A DNA stretch of 64,000 nucleotides from an uncultured Bacilli bacterium (GTDB lineage: Bacteria; Bacillota_I; Bacilli_A; RF39; UBA660). Position 1 is the first letter of the stretch. Every line of letters begins with the position of its first letter. Below the pieces are notes generated by a model. It was given only the letters and a program-made list of their open reading frames with translations. It was not told the DNA's origin and made no database searches. Below, one piece after another: positions 27,493 to 36,046 of this stretch. Made by a program: the position numbers and the translations under genes. The stretch spans positions 1-64,000 of the forward strand of contig CAKPOS010000004.1 in assembly GCA_934176955.1 (NCBI GenBank), written 5' to 3'.

Positions 27493-28503
27493 ATGAAAAT
27501 ATTAGTAACAGGTGGATGTGGTTATATTGGTAGTCATACGGTAGTAGAATTATTAAATCATGGAATAGAAACGGTAATTATTGATAATTTGGTTAATTCT
27601 AAAAAGGAAGTAATTTCTAAGATTGAAGAAATTACGAAGAAAAAGCCTATTTTTTATGAAGGAGATGTAAGGGATGAAGAACTCTTAAGAAGTATTTTTA
27701 AGTCTCATAAAATTGATGCTGTAATTCATTTTGCTGGGTTAAAAGCAGTAGGGGAATCGGTTGAAAAGCCTTTGGAATATTATCGGAATAATTTAGATAG
27801 TACTTTAATATTGCTTAGTGTGATGAGAGAGTTTAAAGTGAAGAAAATTATTTTTAGTAGTAGTGCGACGGTTTATGGGGAGTGTAAGATAGTACCAATT
27901 AAGGAAGAATATCCAGTTGGTGGTACAACTAATCCTTATGGTACAACAAAGCTTATGATTGAACATATTTTAAAGGATTTAGCTATTTCAGATAAAGATA
28001 TGTCGATTGTAATATTAAGATATTTTAATCCAATTGGGGCTCATAGTAGTGGATTGATTGGGGATGATCCTAATGGTATTCCTAATAATTTGATGCCTTA
28101 TATTGTAAAAGTTGCTAGTGGAGATTTGCCTTATTTAAATGTTTTTGGTTCTGATTATGATACATCTGATGGAACGGGAGTAAGAGATTATATTCATGTT
28201 GTAGATCTTGCTATTGGGCATGTTAAGGCTCTTTCTAAGGTAATGAAGGATACAGGAGTATTTATTTATAATTTAGGAACGGGAAGAGGATATAGTGTAC
28301 TTGAGATTGTTAAGAGTTTTGAAGAGGTAAATAAGGTAAGTATTCCTTATGAAATAAAAGAAAGAAGAGCAGGAGATATTGCTTCTTGTTATGCTGATGT
28401 AAAAAAGGCTGAAGAAGAATTAGGATTTAAAGCTAAATATGGAATAGAAGAAATGGTTAGGGATAGTTGGAGATTTTATTTAAGGAATAATGAAGAAAAA
28501 TAG
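27493..28503 (+). CDS. galE: UDP-glucose 4-epimerase
   Basis: About 336 residues from the ATG at 27493, seven bases after ggagg; two earlier in-frame starts are less well placed. It begins MKILVTGGCGYIGSHTVVEL, the NAD-binding signature. Further motifs: HFAGLKAVGESV near 80, SSSATVYG near 121 and NPYGTTKLMIE (Y-x3-K) near 148, then RYFNPIGAH. It interconverts UDP-Glc and UDP-Gal (or HexNAc forms), supplying sugars to the polysaccharide locus. Confidence 0.95.
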   Translation: MKILVTGGCGYIGSHTVVELLNHGIETVIIDNLVNSKKEVISKIEEITKKKPIFYEGDVRDEELLRSIFKSHKIDAVIHFAGLKAVGESVEKPLEYYRNNLDSTLILLSVMREFKVKKIIFSSSATVYGECKIVPIKEEYPVGGTTNPYGTTKLMIEHILKDLAISDKDMSIVILRYFNPIGAHSSGLIGDDPNGIPNNLMPYIVKVASGDLPYLNVFGSDYDTSDGTGVRDYIHVVDLAIGHVKALSKVMKDTGVFIYNLGTGRGYSVLEIVKSFEEVNKVSIPYEIKERRAGDIASCYADVKKAEEELGFKAKYGIEEMVRDSWRFYLRNNEEK

Positions 28504-28579
28504 GCAATATTTTCTTCTTTTTGTCTTTTGAACTTAGAAATATTCTTTTTTAGAATATGGTATTTAGTTGGGTGGTAAT

Positions 28580-30340
28580 ATGGAAAAAATATTTTATATA
28601 ATATCTGTTATTTTTCTATTTTTCTCTTACTTATTATTTTTTAAATCAAAGAAGAAGTTAAGTATTGTTAGAGAAATAATTTATTCTATTTGTTTATTTT
28701 ATTGTTATAATGTGTTAGTTGTTCATGTTGTTTATTTATTCAAACAAACAGGAACTTTCTTTTTATATGGTAGTATTAATATTATTATTTCTATTATTTT
28801 AGGTGTAATAACTTTAATAACAAAGAGAAAACAACAATATTATTTTAAAAAAAGAGAATTTCTTTTCTTTGGTTTATTTTTTGTATTATTTATGTTACTT
28901 GGTTATTTAAGGTTTCATGGAGGGAGATTAATTCATTATGAATCTGTAGATGCTTCTATTCATTATAGATATGCTCTTCATTTTTCAGAAACACTTTCTA
29001 CTTTGACAAAAGAAAATAGTAAAGATTTGGTATATGGTAATTTTGAAAGAGGAATGTCTATTTCTTATGTAAATGGAGGTTTTTTAATTAGAATTCTTTC
29101 TTTTATTAAATCTTATCGTGTATTTTTACTTCATGATACGATTAGTTTTGCTATTACGGGATTAATCTTTTTAAGTACTTTATTTCAACTGTTTAAGAAA
29201 AGAAATTACTTTTATTATGCTTGTTTGATGTTTCTTTATAGTTTTTCTTTTTTATTGAATAGTTATATCTTTGGTTTTAGTTATTTAACTTTAGGAATGA
29301 TGGTAGTAAATTTATTACTTCTAACTGTACTTTCTTATGAAAAAGAATGGGAAGAAAATGTTTGGTTTAAAATACTAATTTTGTTTATTCTTTCGTTTTC
29401 GGTCTTCTTTTCTTATTATTTATTTGTTCCTTGTATTTATCTTGCTTTAGGTATTTATTATATAAAACTTTATCAGGATAAAGAAATAAGTTTTAAACAA
29501 ATGAGTTTCTATGGAATTTTTACTTTAATTCTTCCTTTCTTTATTGGTTTTTTCTATTTTGTTTTTCCAACATTCTTTAAAGTTACAGGGGGAGTTGCAA
29601 CGGCTGTTTCTTCTGATGGTTATATTTATAATAATAAGACACCTTCTTACTTTTTTGCTTTCTTTTTCTTTTATTTAGTGTATTTTGAAAGAAAGTTTCA
29701 AAAGGAAAATACTTATTTAGTTCTTAACTTTTATTTTATTTCTTTTTATATTGTTCTCTTTTTTGTTTTATTTATTTTTCATTTATCAGGAGAATATTAT
29801 TTTCATAAATTATTTTATTTATATTCTATTTTTGTTATTTTATATTTTGGAATAAAGTTAGAAAAAAAGAAGAAATATGTCTATCTTTTTACTTTTCTTA
29901 CTTTAGGAAGTATGCTTTTGATTAGGGGGATGGATGATAATAAATTGACTAATTTATTATCTAAATTAAATGTATATAATTGGAATAGTTATAGTTTTAA
30001 TCAAAATAGAACTTTAATTGATGAAGATGAACTTATTTTGATTGAAGAGAGTACTAAATATAAAGATGTTTGTAGTTATCATCATGAGTTTATTAATATT
30101 GGAAAGAAACTTAGAAATTATTGGTTTTATGCGATTACTAATGAAATTCCTTTAGCTGGCTATCATAAAAATAATAAGGATGTATTAAATCAAGAAAATA
30201 TTTCTTTAAGGTATTTTGATAATTTGAAACATCCTTGTGTTGTTTATTTTTATGATGGTAATATTAAAGATCCATTGATGTCCCACTACGAGATTTTATA
30301 TCAAAATCAGAAGGGAGCGATTTTGAAAAAGAAAAATTAG
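28580..30340 (+). CDS. Large multi-pass membrane protein, glycosyltransferase-like
   Basis: About 586 residues from the ATG at 28580, after a gggtggt site. Around twelve hydrophobic helices with Phe/Tyr-rich loops are followed by a hydrophilic tail of about 130 residues. The extracytoplasmic segment HYESVDASIHYRYALHFSE near 115-133 resembles the acidic first loop of GT-C enzymes. I cannot assign a family with certainty. Its place between galE and more transferases suggests a role in glycan transfer or polymerisation. Confidence 0.55.
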   Translation: MEKIFYIISVIFLFFSYLLFFKSKKKLSIVREIIYSICLFYCYNVLVVHVVYLFKQTGTFFLYGSINIIISIILGVITLITKRKQQYYFKKREFLFFGLFFVLFMLLGYLRFHGGRLIHYESVDASIHYRYALHFSETLSTLTKENSKDLVYGNFERGMSISYVNGGFLIRILSFIKSYRVFLLHDTISFAITGLIFLSTLFQLFKKRNYFYYACLMFLYSFSFLLNSYIFGFSYLTLGMMVVNLLLLTVLSYEKEWEENVWFKILILFILSFSVFFSYYLFVPCIYLALGIYYIKLYQDKEISFKQMSFYGIFTLILPFFIGFFYFVFPTFFKVTGGVATAVSSDGYIYNNKTPSYFFAFFFFYLVYFERKFQKENTYLVLNFYFISFYIVLFFVLFIFHLSGEYYFHKLFYLYSIFVILYFGIKLEKKKKYVYLFTFLTLGSMLLIRGMDDNKLTNLLSKLNVYNWNSYSFNQNRTLIDEDELILIEESTKYKDVCSYHHEFINIGKKLRNYWFYAITNEIPLAGYHKNNKDVLNQENISLRYFDNLKHPCVVYFYDGNIKDPLMSHYEILYQNQKGAILKKKN

Positions 30341-30392
30341 GATTGATTTTCTTTTAAGAATTATGTAAAATATTCAGTTGAAATGAGGGAAA

Positions 30393-31694
30393 ATGATGAG
30401 TGATAGCAAAGATAATATTATTTTAAAAGAAAGATATTGCCAGATAAAGAAGTTGGAAAAATACTTACATAGTGATTTTTGTAATAAAAATAAATTTTTG
30501 TTTTTTATTACTATTTTTGATCATTCTTTTTCTATTGATTACTTTTATAAGGATGTTACTGAAGATGAAGTTTTTGAGATGGAAGAAGATTTCACTAATT
30601 GTGATCAATTTTATTCTATTGAAGAACTTAGTAATATGATTTTAAAAGTTTTTAATCAAAATTCTAATTTTTCTTATCAATTTATTTGGAAATATCGTGG
30701 TTCTAAATTGTCTTTTTGCGAAAAAAATGAGGAGAATTTTAAGTTAATTATTCATAAAAAATTTCTATTAAATCATCTTGATAAAGAGGTGAATCATGCT
30801 GATTTAGAAATTGCCTTTCATTTTTGTGATGAAAAAGTGAAAGAAAACTATCTTTCTGGAAATTATCAGTATAATGATGTTACTCAAAGAGTTTATGAGG
30901 CAGAATGTCTTTTGAAGTTATTTTTAAAACAAAATCATGTAAATGGAGTGAAAGTAGGGAAGTTATTGTTTACAAAACCAGTTTATCGTTATGTGAGAGG
31001 AATTTCTTGGTTTTATTCTCTTCCAAAATCATCTGAGTTATCTTCTCGGGTATTACATTCACTATTTTTGTTTACTTTATCTCTTATTATGTTTTCTGGT
31101 TTTTCTTTACTTTTATCGATTCCTCCTTTAATTTGTTTTATTGGATATGGTGCACAATATTTAGAAAAAAGATATGGAGAAAAAATTGCGTCTGAGCCTC
31201 AATTATCTTTTTATCAAGAGGGTATTTCTAAGGAAATGGTAAAAAAATCTCAACAATTCGATCAAAATTTGCAAAAGGAAGAAGGAAAAGTTGCAGAAAA
31301 GGAAGAAGTTTTTGAAGATTTTGTTTTGCAAGAATTGAATAAATTATTGAATCAAATTGAAGAGTCTTCTGAAGATATTAAGAAAGAATTATTGGAGGAT
31401 GTTAAAAAAATACTTTCTGATTATTTAATTTCTTTGAAAGAAATTTCTTTAAATCAAGATACTTTTGGTCATCAAGATGATTATTTTATTTTAAAATCAG
31501 AAACTATTACTTCTATTGCTTTATTAGAAGAAAAGTTAAGAAAATTAAAAGAAGAACAGTTGAAAGAAAAGAAGTTTTATGATGAAATAGATAAAATTAA
31601 TCGAAAAATAGAAAATATAGAGTTAGAAAATCTAAATCATTCTGAGAGAAAAAAAGCAAAGGGTTTAGTTTTAACCAAAAATAATGTAAAGTAG
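30393..31694 (+). CDS. Uncharacterised protein with central hydrophobic pair and C-terminal coiled coil
   Basis: 433 residues; two adjacent ATGs follow a gaaatgagg site. The first 210 residues are a soluble acidic alpha/beta region, then two close hydrophobic stretches (LHSLFLFTLSLIMFSGFSLL and IPPLICFIGYGAQYL) near 222-260, and then a long charged coiled-coil region with many E, K and L residues. No known motif is recognised. The layout suggests a membrane-hairpin protein exposing two cytoplasmic domains. It is flanked by polysaccharide genes but may be unrelated. Confidence 0.6.
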   Translation: MMSDSKDNIILKERYCQIKKLEKYLHSDFCNKNKFLFFITIFDHSFSIDYFYKDVTEDEVFEMEEDFTNCDQFYSIEELSNMILKVFNQNSNFSYQFIWKYRGSKLSFCEKNEENFKLIIHKKFLLNHLDKEVNHADLEIAFHFCDEKVKENYLSGNYQYNDVTQRVYEAECLLKLFLKQNHVNGVKVGKLLFTKPVYRYVRGISWFYSLPKSSELSSRVLHSLFLFTLSLIMFSGFSLLLSIPPLICFIGYGAQYLEKRYGEKIASEPQLSFYQEGISKEMVKKSQQFDQNLQKEEGKVAEKEEVFEDFVLQELNKLLNQIEESSEDIKKELLEDVKKILSDYLISLKEISLNQDTFGHQDDYFILKSETITSIALLEEKLRKLKEEQLKEKKFYDEIDKINRKIENIELENLNHSERKKAKGLVLTKNNVK

Positions 31695-31726
31695 GATTAA
31701 AAAAAGTTTGTATTTGATTAAAATAA

Positions 31727-31755
31727 TTGAAATTTATTTTCTCTTTTGGTAAAAT
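31727..31755 (+). promoter_or_regulatory. Promoter of the SDR gene
   Basis: TTGAAA at 31727-31732, a 17-base spacer and TAAAAT at 31750-31755, 47 bases before the start codon; an aaaggtggg ribosome site follows. Confidence 0.55.
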
Positions 31756-31802
31756 TTTAGAGGAAGATAGATAATATCTTCAAGAAGAAAGGTGGGATAA
31801 TA

Positions 31803-32561
31803 ATGTTTAATTTAACAGGAAGAGTTGCAGTGATTACTGGAGCATCTAGTGGACTTGGTAGACAGATGTCTATTGCTTTTGCTAAACAAGGCGCAGATGT
31901 TGTTGTAATGGCTAGAAGAGTTCAAAAATTAGAAGAAGTAAGAAAGCAAATCGAAGAGATGGGTAGAAAGTGTTTAGCCATTGAGTGTGATGTTACTAAT
32001 GTAGAAGATATAGATCATGCTGCTAGGCAAGTAGAGGATGTTTTTGGTAAGTGTGATATTTTGGTCAATTGTGCTGGTTCTGCTAAAAATAATGGTGTAT
32101 TAGATATGACTGATGAAGAATGGCAATTTACTATGGATACTGATTTAAGTAGTGTATTTTATGTTACTAGAGCATTTGGTAATTTAATGAAGAAAAAGAA
32201 TTATGGTCGTATTATTAATATTGCTTCAATGTATGGTATGGTTGGTAATATGGCTATGGGAACAATTGCTTATCATTCTTCTAAGGGTGGAGTAATTAAC
32301 TTTACAAGAGCTGCTAGTGCTGAACTTGCTAAGTATAATATTACTTGTAATGCTATTTGTCCTGGATATTTTGATACAGAACTTACTCATGATACTTTAA
32401 TTACAGAAGAATTTACTAATTATATGAAAGCAACTGTACCAATTGGAAGATATGGACATGAGGGAGAACTTAATGCTGGAGCTATTTTCTTAGCTAGTGA
32501 TGAAGCAAGTTATGTAACAGGAGCTATTTTACCAATTGATGGAGGTTATACTGCTGTTTAA
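31803..32561 (+). CDS. Short-chain dehydrogenase/reductase (FabG or gluconate 5-dehydrogenase type)
   Basis: 252 residues, classical SDR. Seen: the NAD(P) motif TGASSGLG at 12-19, NCAG near 90, the active-site Ser in NIASMYG and Y-x3-K in YHSSKGG near 158, then CPGYFDTEL. The family includes 3-oxoacyl-ACP reductase and gluconate 5-dehydrogenase; the sequence does not decide between them. It is a single-gene unit with its own promoter and terminator inside the polysaccharide locus. Confidence 0.88.
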   Translation: MFNLTGRVAVITGASSGLGRQMSIAFAKQGADVVVMARRVQKLEEVRKQIEEMGRKCLAIECDVTNVEDIDHAARQVEDVFGKCDILVNCAGSAKNNGVLDMTDEEWQFTMDTDLSSVFYVTRAFGNLMKKKNYGRIINIASMYGMVGNMAMGTIAYHSSKGGVINFTRAASAELAKYNITCNAICPGYFDTELTHDTLITEEFTNYMKATVPIGRYGHEGELNAGAIFLASDEASYVTGAILPIDGGYTAV

Positions 32562-32569
32562 AAATTAAA

Positions 32570-32608
32570 AAAAAACATAGTCTAGTATAGAAGATTATGT
32601 TTTTTTTT
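32570..32608 (+). terminator. Terminator after the SDR gene
   Basis: aaaaaacatagtct (32570-32583) pairs with agattatgtttttt with one G-T pair and an eight-base loop; a run of nine Ts follows. Confidence 0.8.
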
Positions 32609-32650
32609 GTTATAATTAACTTAGTTATTGTCTAGAAAGAGGGAAGTAGC

Positions 32651-33793
32651 ATGAAAAATATTTTTATTTTAGGCTCACGTGGTTATCAAGCAAAGTATGG
32701 TGGTTGGGAGACTTTTGTTACCAATTTAGTGGATCATTATCATGATAAAAATACAACTATTTATGTGGGAGAATTAACTGATAAAAAGGAAGAAGATAAA
32801 ACATTAAGAAAGATAAATGATCATTTATTTATTTATTCTTTTTATATAAAGAATAATGGTAGTGCTAAGATGTTTTTTTATACAATAAAGTCTTATTTAA
32901 GTACTTTAAATTATATTAAAAAAAATCAATTGTTTGATTCCTATGTTTATATTCTTGGATTGAAGTTAGGTCCTTTATTAGCGTTCCATCAACATTTAAG
33001 AAAGAAATATCGAATTAAGATTTATGTTAATCCAGATGGTTTAGAGCATTTGAGAAGTAAATGGAATAAGATTGTTCAGTGGTGTTTTTTATTATCAGAA
33101 TGGTCGATGATCAGGCATGCTGACTTAGTAGTTTGTGATGGACTTGGAATTGAAAGATATATTCAAAAGAAATATAAAAAGGCAAAAACTACTTATATTG
33201 CTTATGGGACTAATCTTTATGATTTTTCTAAGATTGATGAGGAGAAGATATTAAAAGAGTATCATTTGAAGAAGGATGATTATCTTTTGATGGTGGGTAG
33301 ATGTGTTCCTGAAAATAATTATGAATTAGTGATTCAAGATTTTATGAAGAGTAAGATAAAGAAAAAATTAGTCATTATTACAAATTTGAGTAGTAGTCAT
33401 TATTATTCTGAATTAGTAGAGAAAACTTCTTTAGAGAAAGATAAGAGAATTATTTTTATTGATGGGGTATATGATCAAGTAAAGCTGGCTACTATTCGAA
33501 AGAATGCTTATTTATATATTCATGGACATTCTGTTGGGGGAACTAATCCTAGTTTAATAGAAGCTTTGTCTTTAACTGATTTAAATTTATTATATGATGT
33601 TTGTTTTAATCATGATATTGGGTTAGATACTGCTTTATATTTTAAAGAAGAAGGAAGTTTAAAAAAGTTATTAGATAATACTAAATTATTAGATCAAAAA
33701 AGAGAAGAGCTTGGACCTAAAGCTAAGAAAAGAATACAAGAAAACTTTACTTGGGATAAGATTGTAGAAGAATATAAGGATATTATGAAATAG
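32651..33793 (+). CDS. DUF1972/GT4-type glycosyltransferase (rhamnosyltransferase-like)
   Basis: 380 residues. The opening FILGSRGYQAKYGGWETFV matches the DUF1972 N-terminal domain of capsule and rhamnan transferases (GSRGIPAxYGGFETF in relatives). The GT-B C-terminal half has LMVGRCVPENN near 213 and GHSVGGTNPSLIEAL near 293, the donor-binding E-x7-E-like region. Given the rfbABCD genes it may add rhamnose (inference). An agagggaag site precedes the ATG. Confidence 0.85.
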   Translation: MKNIFILGSRGYQAKYGGWETFVTNLVDHYHDKNTTIYVGELTDKKEEDKTLRKINDHLFIYSFYIKNNGSAKMFFYTIKSYLSTLNYIKKNQLFDSYVYILGLKLGPLLAFHQHLRKKYRIKIYVNPDGLEHLRSKWNKIVQWCFLLSEWSMIRHADLVVCDGLGIERYIQKKYKKAKTTYIAYGTNLYDFSKIDEEKILKEYHLKKDDYLLMVGRCVPENNYELVIQDFMKSKIKKKLVIITNLSSSHYYSELVEKTSLEKDKRIIFIDGVYDQVKLATIRKNAYLYIHGHSVGGTNPSLIEALSLTDLNLLYDVCFNHDIGLDTALYFKEEGSLKKLLDNTKLLDQKREELGPKAKKRIQENFTWDKIVEEYKDIMK

Positions 33794-33805
33794 AAGGGAA
33801 TATTT

Positions 33806-35635
33806 ATGGAAGAGAAGAAGAAACAGAGTTTTTTACAAAGAAAAGTATTTTCTAGAATAGAAAAGTTTTTCTATTTGAGTAAGAAAGCCATTTATTTTGC
33901 TTGGTATCGTCATCATTTTATTATTCCTCCAAGAGTAATGAAACAGTATATTAAGTCTTTTATGATAGCTTTAAAAAGAGGGGGAGGAGTATCGAATTTA
34001 TTTACTAATCAAAGTGCTTATTTAAAATATTTGGAAGAACAGAGAAAAGAAGAGGTGGTAGATGATTTTTCTTATCGTCCTTTAATTAGTTTTATTGTTC
34101 CTACTTATAATGTTTCTAGAGTTTTATTAACGGAATGTTTAGATAGTTTATTAAATCAGAGTTATGATCATTTTGAGATTTGTATTAGTGATGATCATTC
34201 TACTCTAGAAGAGACTTTAGAAGTATTAAAAGAATATGAAGAGAAATATGATAAAGTTCATGTTGTTTATCGTAAAGAAAATGGAATGATTAGTGAGGCT
34301 TCTAATACGGCTATTTCTATTGCTAGAGGAGAGTTTATTGCTTTAATTGATAATGATGATACGATAGAGAAGAGTAGTTTATCTTATGTGGTAGAGGCGT
34401 TAAATCAGAATAAAAAACTAGATATGATTTATAGTGATGAAGATAAGATTGATTTTAAGGGAAATTATATGGAACCTCATTTTAAGCCAGATTATTCTCC
34501 TGATACTTTAATGGGCGTTAATTATATTTGTCATTTATGTGTATTGAGAAAGAGTTTGGTTGATAAATTAGGAGGATTTCGCAGGGAATATGATGGAAGT
34601 CAAGATTATGATTTGTTTCTTCGGGTAGTAGAATCTACTAAGGAGATTTATCATATTGAGAAAGTTTTGTATCATTGGCGTCAGACGGCAACTTCTACTG
34701 CTGGATATTTAGGAAATAAGAGTTATGCTTATCTTGCTGGTAAGAGGGCTTTAGAGGATAGTTTGAAGAGAAGAAAAATTAAGGGTGAAGTCATTGACAA
34801 TCCTAGAGTAAGTACTTATTTGGTAAAGTATGAAACAAAGAGGCCTCTTGTTAGTATTATTATTCCAATGAGGGATCAAGCTAAGGTAAGTAGAAGATGC
34901 TTTGAATCTTTATATGAAAAAAATACTTACTCAAATTTTGAAGTGATTGTTATTGATAATGGTAGTGAAGAGGAAGAAACAAAAAATTTATTTAAAGAAT
35001 ATAAGAAACATAAAAATTTTAAAGTCATTCGTGATAGTAAAGAATTTAATTATTCTGCTTTAAATAATGAGGGGGTAAAGATAGCTAAAGGAGAATATTT
35101 ATTATTTTTAAATAATGATACAGAAATTATTCAAGAAGATACTTTAGAATGGTTAGTTGGCTATGCTAGTCAAGAACATATTGGTTGTGTTGGGGCAAAG
35201 TTATTATATCCTGATAAATTAGTACAACATGCTGGGGTTGTTTTAGGTTTTGGAGGAGTAGCTGGTCATATTTATGTTGCGAATAGTTATCATGATAATG
35301 GCTTATTTGGAAGATTAGTTATGCCTTATAACTATACTGCTGTAACAGCAGCTTGTCTATGTATTAAGAAATCTAAGTTTAATGAAGTAAATGGTTTTGA
35401 TGAAAAATTAAAAGTAGCTTTAAATGATGTTGATTTAAACTTAAAAGTATTAGAAAAAGGATATTACAATGTTTGTTTATCGAATGTTGAAGTTATGCAT
35501 TATGAAAGTAAAAGTCGTGGTTATGAAGCTAGCTATGAGAAGCAAGAGAGGTTTAAAAAAGAACAAGAATATATGAAGAAAAAATGGGGACATACTTTAG
35601 ATAGAGATAAATATTTTAGTAAACATAATTTTTAA
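33806..35635 (+). CDS. Two-domain family 2 glycosyltransferase
   Basis: 609 residues, two GT-A domains: the first with PLISFIVPTYNVS, SDDHST and DNDDTIE, the second with PLVSIIIPMRDQ, IDNGSEE and LLFLNNDTEI. It matches the protein encoded at 10231-12420 along nearly its whole length, including the N-terminal RHHFIIPPRVMKQYIKSF stretch, but lacks that protein's first 140 residues. The pair probably acts on the same polymer. It is the last gene of the polysaccharide region, and a terminator follows directly. Confidence 0.87.
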   Translation: MEEKKKQSFLQRKVFSRIEKFFYLSKKAIYFAWYRHHFIIPPRVMKQYIKSFMIALKRGGGVSNLFTNQSAYLKYLEEQRKEEVVDDFSYRPLISFIVPTYNVSRVLLTECLDSLLNQSYDHFEICISDDHSTLEETLEVLKEYEEKYDKVHVVYRKENGMISEASNTAISIARGEFIALIDNDDTIEKSSLSYVVEALNQNKKLDMIYSDEDKIDFKGNYMEPHFKPDYSPDTLMGVNYICHLCVLRKSLVDKLGGFRREYDGSQDYDLFLRVVESTKEIYHIEKVLYHWRQTATSTAGYLGNKSYAYLAGKRALEDSLKRRKIKGEVIDNPRVSTYLVKYETKRPLVSIIIPMRDQAKVSRRCFESLYEKNTYSNFEVIVIDNGSEEEETKNLFKEYKKHKNFKVIRDSKEFNYSALNNEGVKIAKGEYLLFLNNDTEIIQEDTLEWLVGYASQEHIGCVGAKLLYPDKLVQHAGVVLGFGGVAGHIYVANSYHDNGLFGRLVMPYNYTAVTAACLCIKKSKFNEVNGFDEKLKVALNDVDLNLKVLEKGYYNVCLSNVEVMHYESKSRGYEASYEKQERFKKEQEYMKKKWGHTLDRDKYFSKHNF

Positions 35636-35637
35636 AG

Positions 35638-35666
35638 AAAAGGGACACTTTTTAGGTGTCTCTTTT
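35638..35666 (+). terminator. Bidirectional terminator between convergent genes
   Basis: aaaagggacac (35638-35648) and gtgtctctttt (35656-35666) pair with one G-T pair around a seven-base loop. It overlaps the stop codon of the small minus-strand gene that follows. Confidence 0.75.
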
Positions 35667-35826
35667 AGTGGCAGCAATTTGGTCCTGGGTTTCTATTGCA
35701 ACCATTTCCCCAGAATAAAATAAAGAAAATGATTAAAACGATGATGATAATCCAGAACCAGTTGTTGCCACCGTATCCGTCGTAGCCATATCCTGCTGTA
35801 GGATAACCATAACCATATCCGTACAT
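35665..35826 (-). CDS. Gly/Tyr-rich small membrane protein (YjcZ-like layout)
   Basis: 53 residues: MYGYGYGYPTAGYGYDGYGG, one membrane helix (about 22-39: NWFWIIIIVLIIFFILFW), and a short tail CNRNPGPNCCH with three cysteines. An aggtgat ribosome site lies eight bases before the ATG. The layout resembles the YjcZ-type small proteins of Bacillus sporulation, though I cannot show homology. C-ending codons such as TAC and AAC are more frequent than in neighbours. The C-terminal cysteines are unusual for that family. Confidence 0.65.
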   Translation of the reverse strand: MYGYGYGYPTAGYGYDGYGGNNWFWIIIIVLIIFFILFWGNGCNRNPGPNCCH

Positions 35827-35943
35827 ATGTATATCACCTACCTAGTAATAGTATATTAGAAATAGAAAAAAAGTAATATGGTGGATACCTAAATAATATA
35901 GAATAAATTTTTATCCTAAAGAAATTCAATAGATAATGGTTAT

Positions 35944-35965
35944 TTCTTTATCAGTATTTTTTGTT
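35944..35965 (+). repeat. 22-mer repeat copy 1 (intergenic)
   Basis: ttctttatcagtatttttt followed by gtt. Identical copies occur at 38193-38214 (minus strand, in the amidase signal region) and 60730-60751 (in the Tim44-like gene). This copy is upstream of the AarF-like gene. Confidence 0.6.
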
Positions 35966-35982
35966 AAAAAAGATGTTGAAGT

Positions 35983-36011
35983 TTGACATTAGATAGGGAA
36001 AATGCTATGAT
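35983..36011 (+). promoter_or_regulatory. Promoter of the AarF-like gene
   Basis: TTGACA at 35983-35988, a 17-base spacer ending in TGC, and TATGAT at 36006-36011, 35 bases before the start codon. Confidence 0.7.
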
Positions 36012-36046
36012 TATGATAAGTTTAATAGAGGATAAGAGGGAATGAT

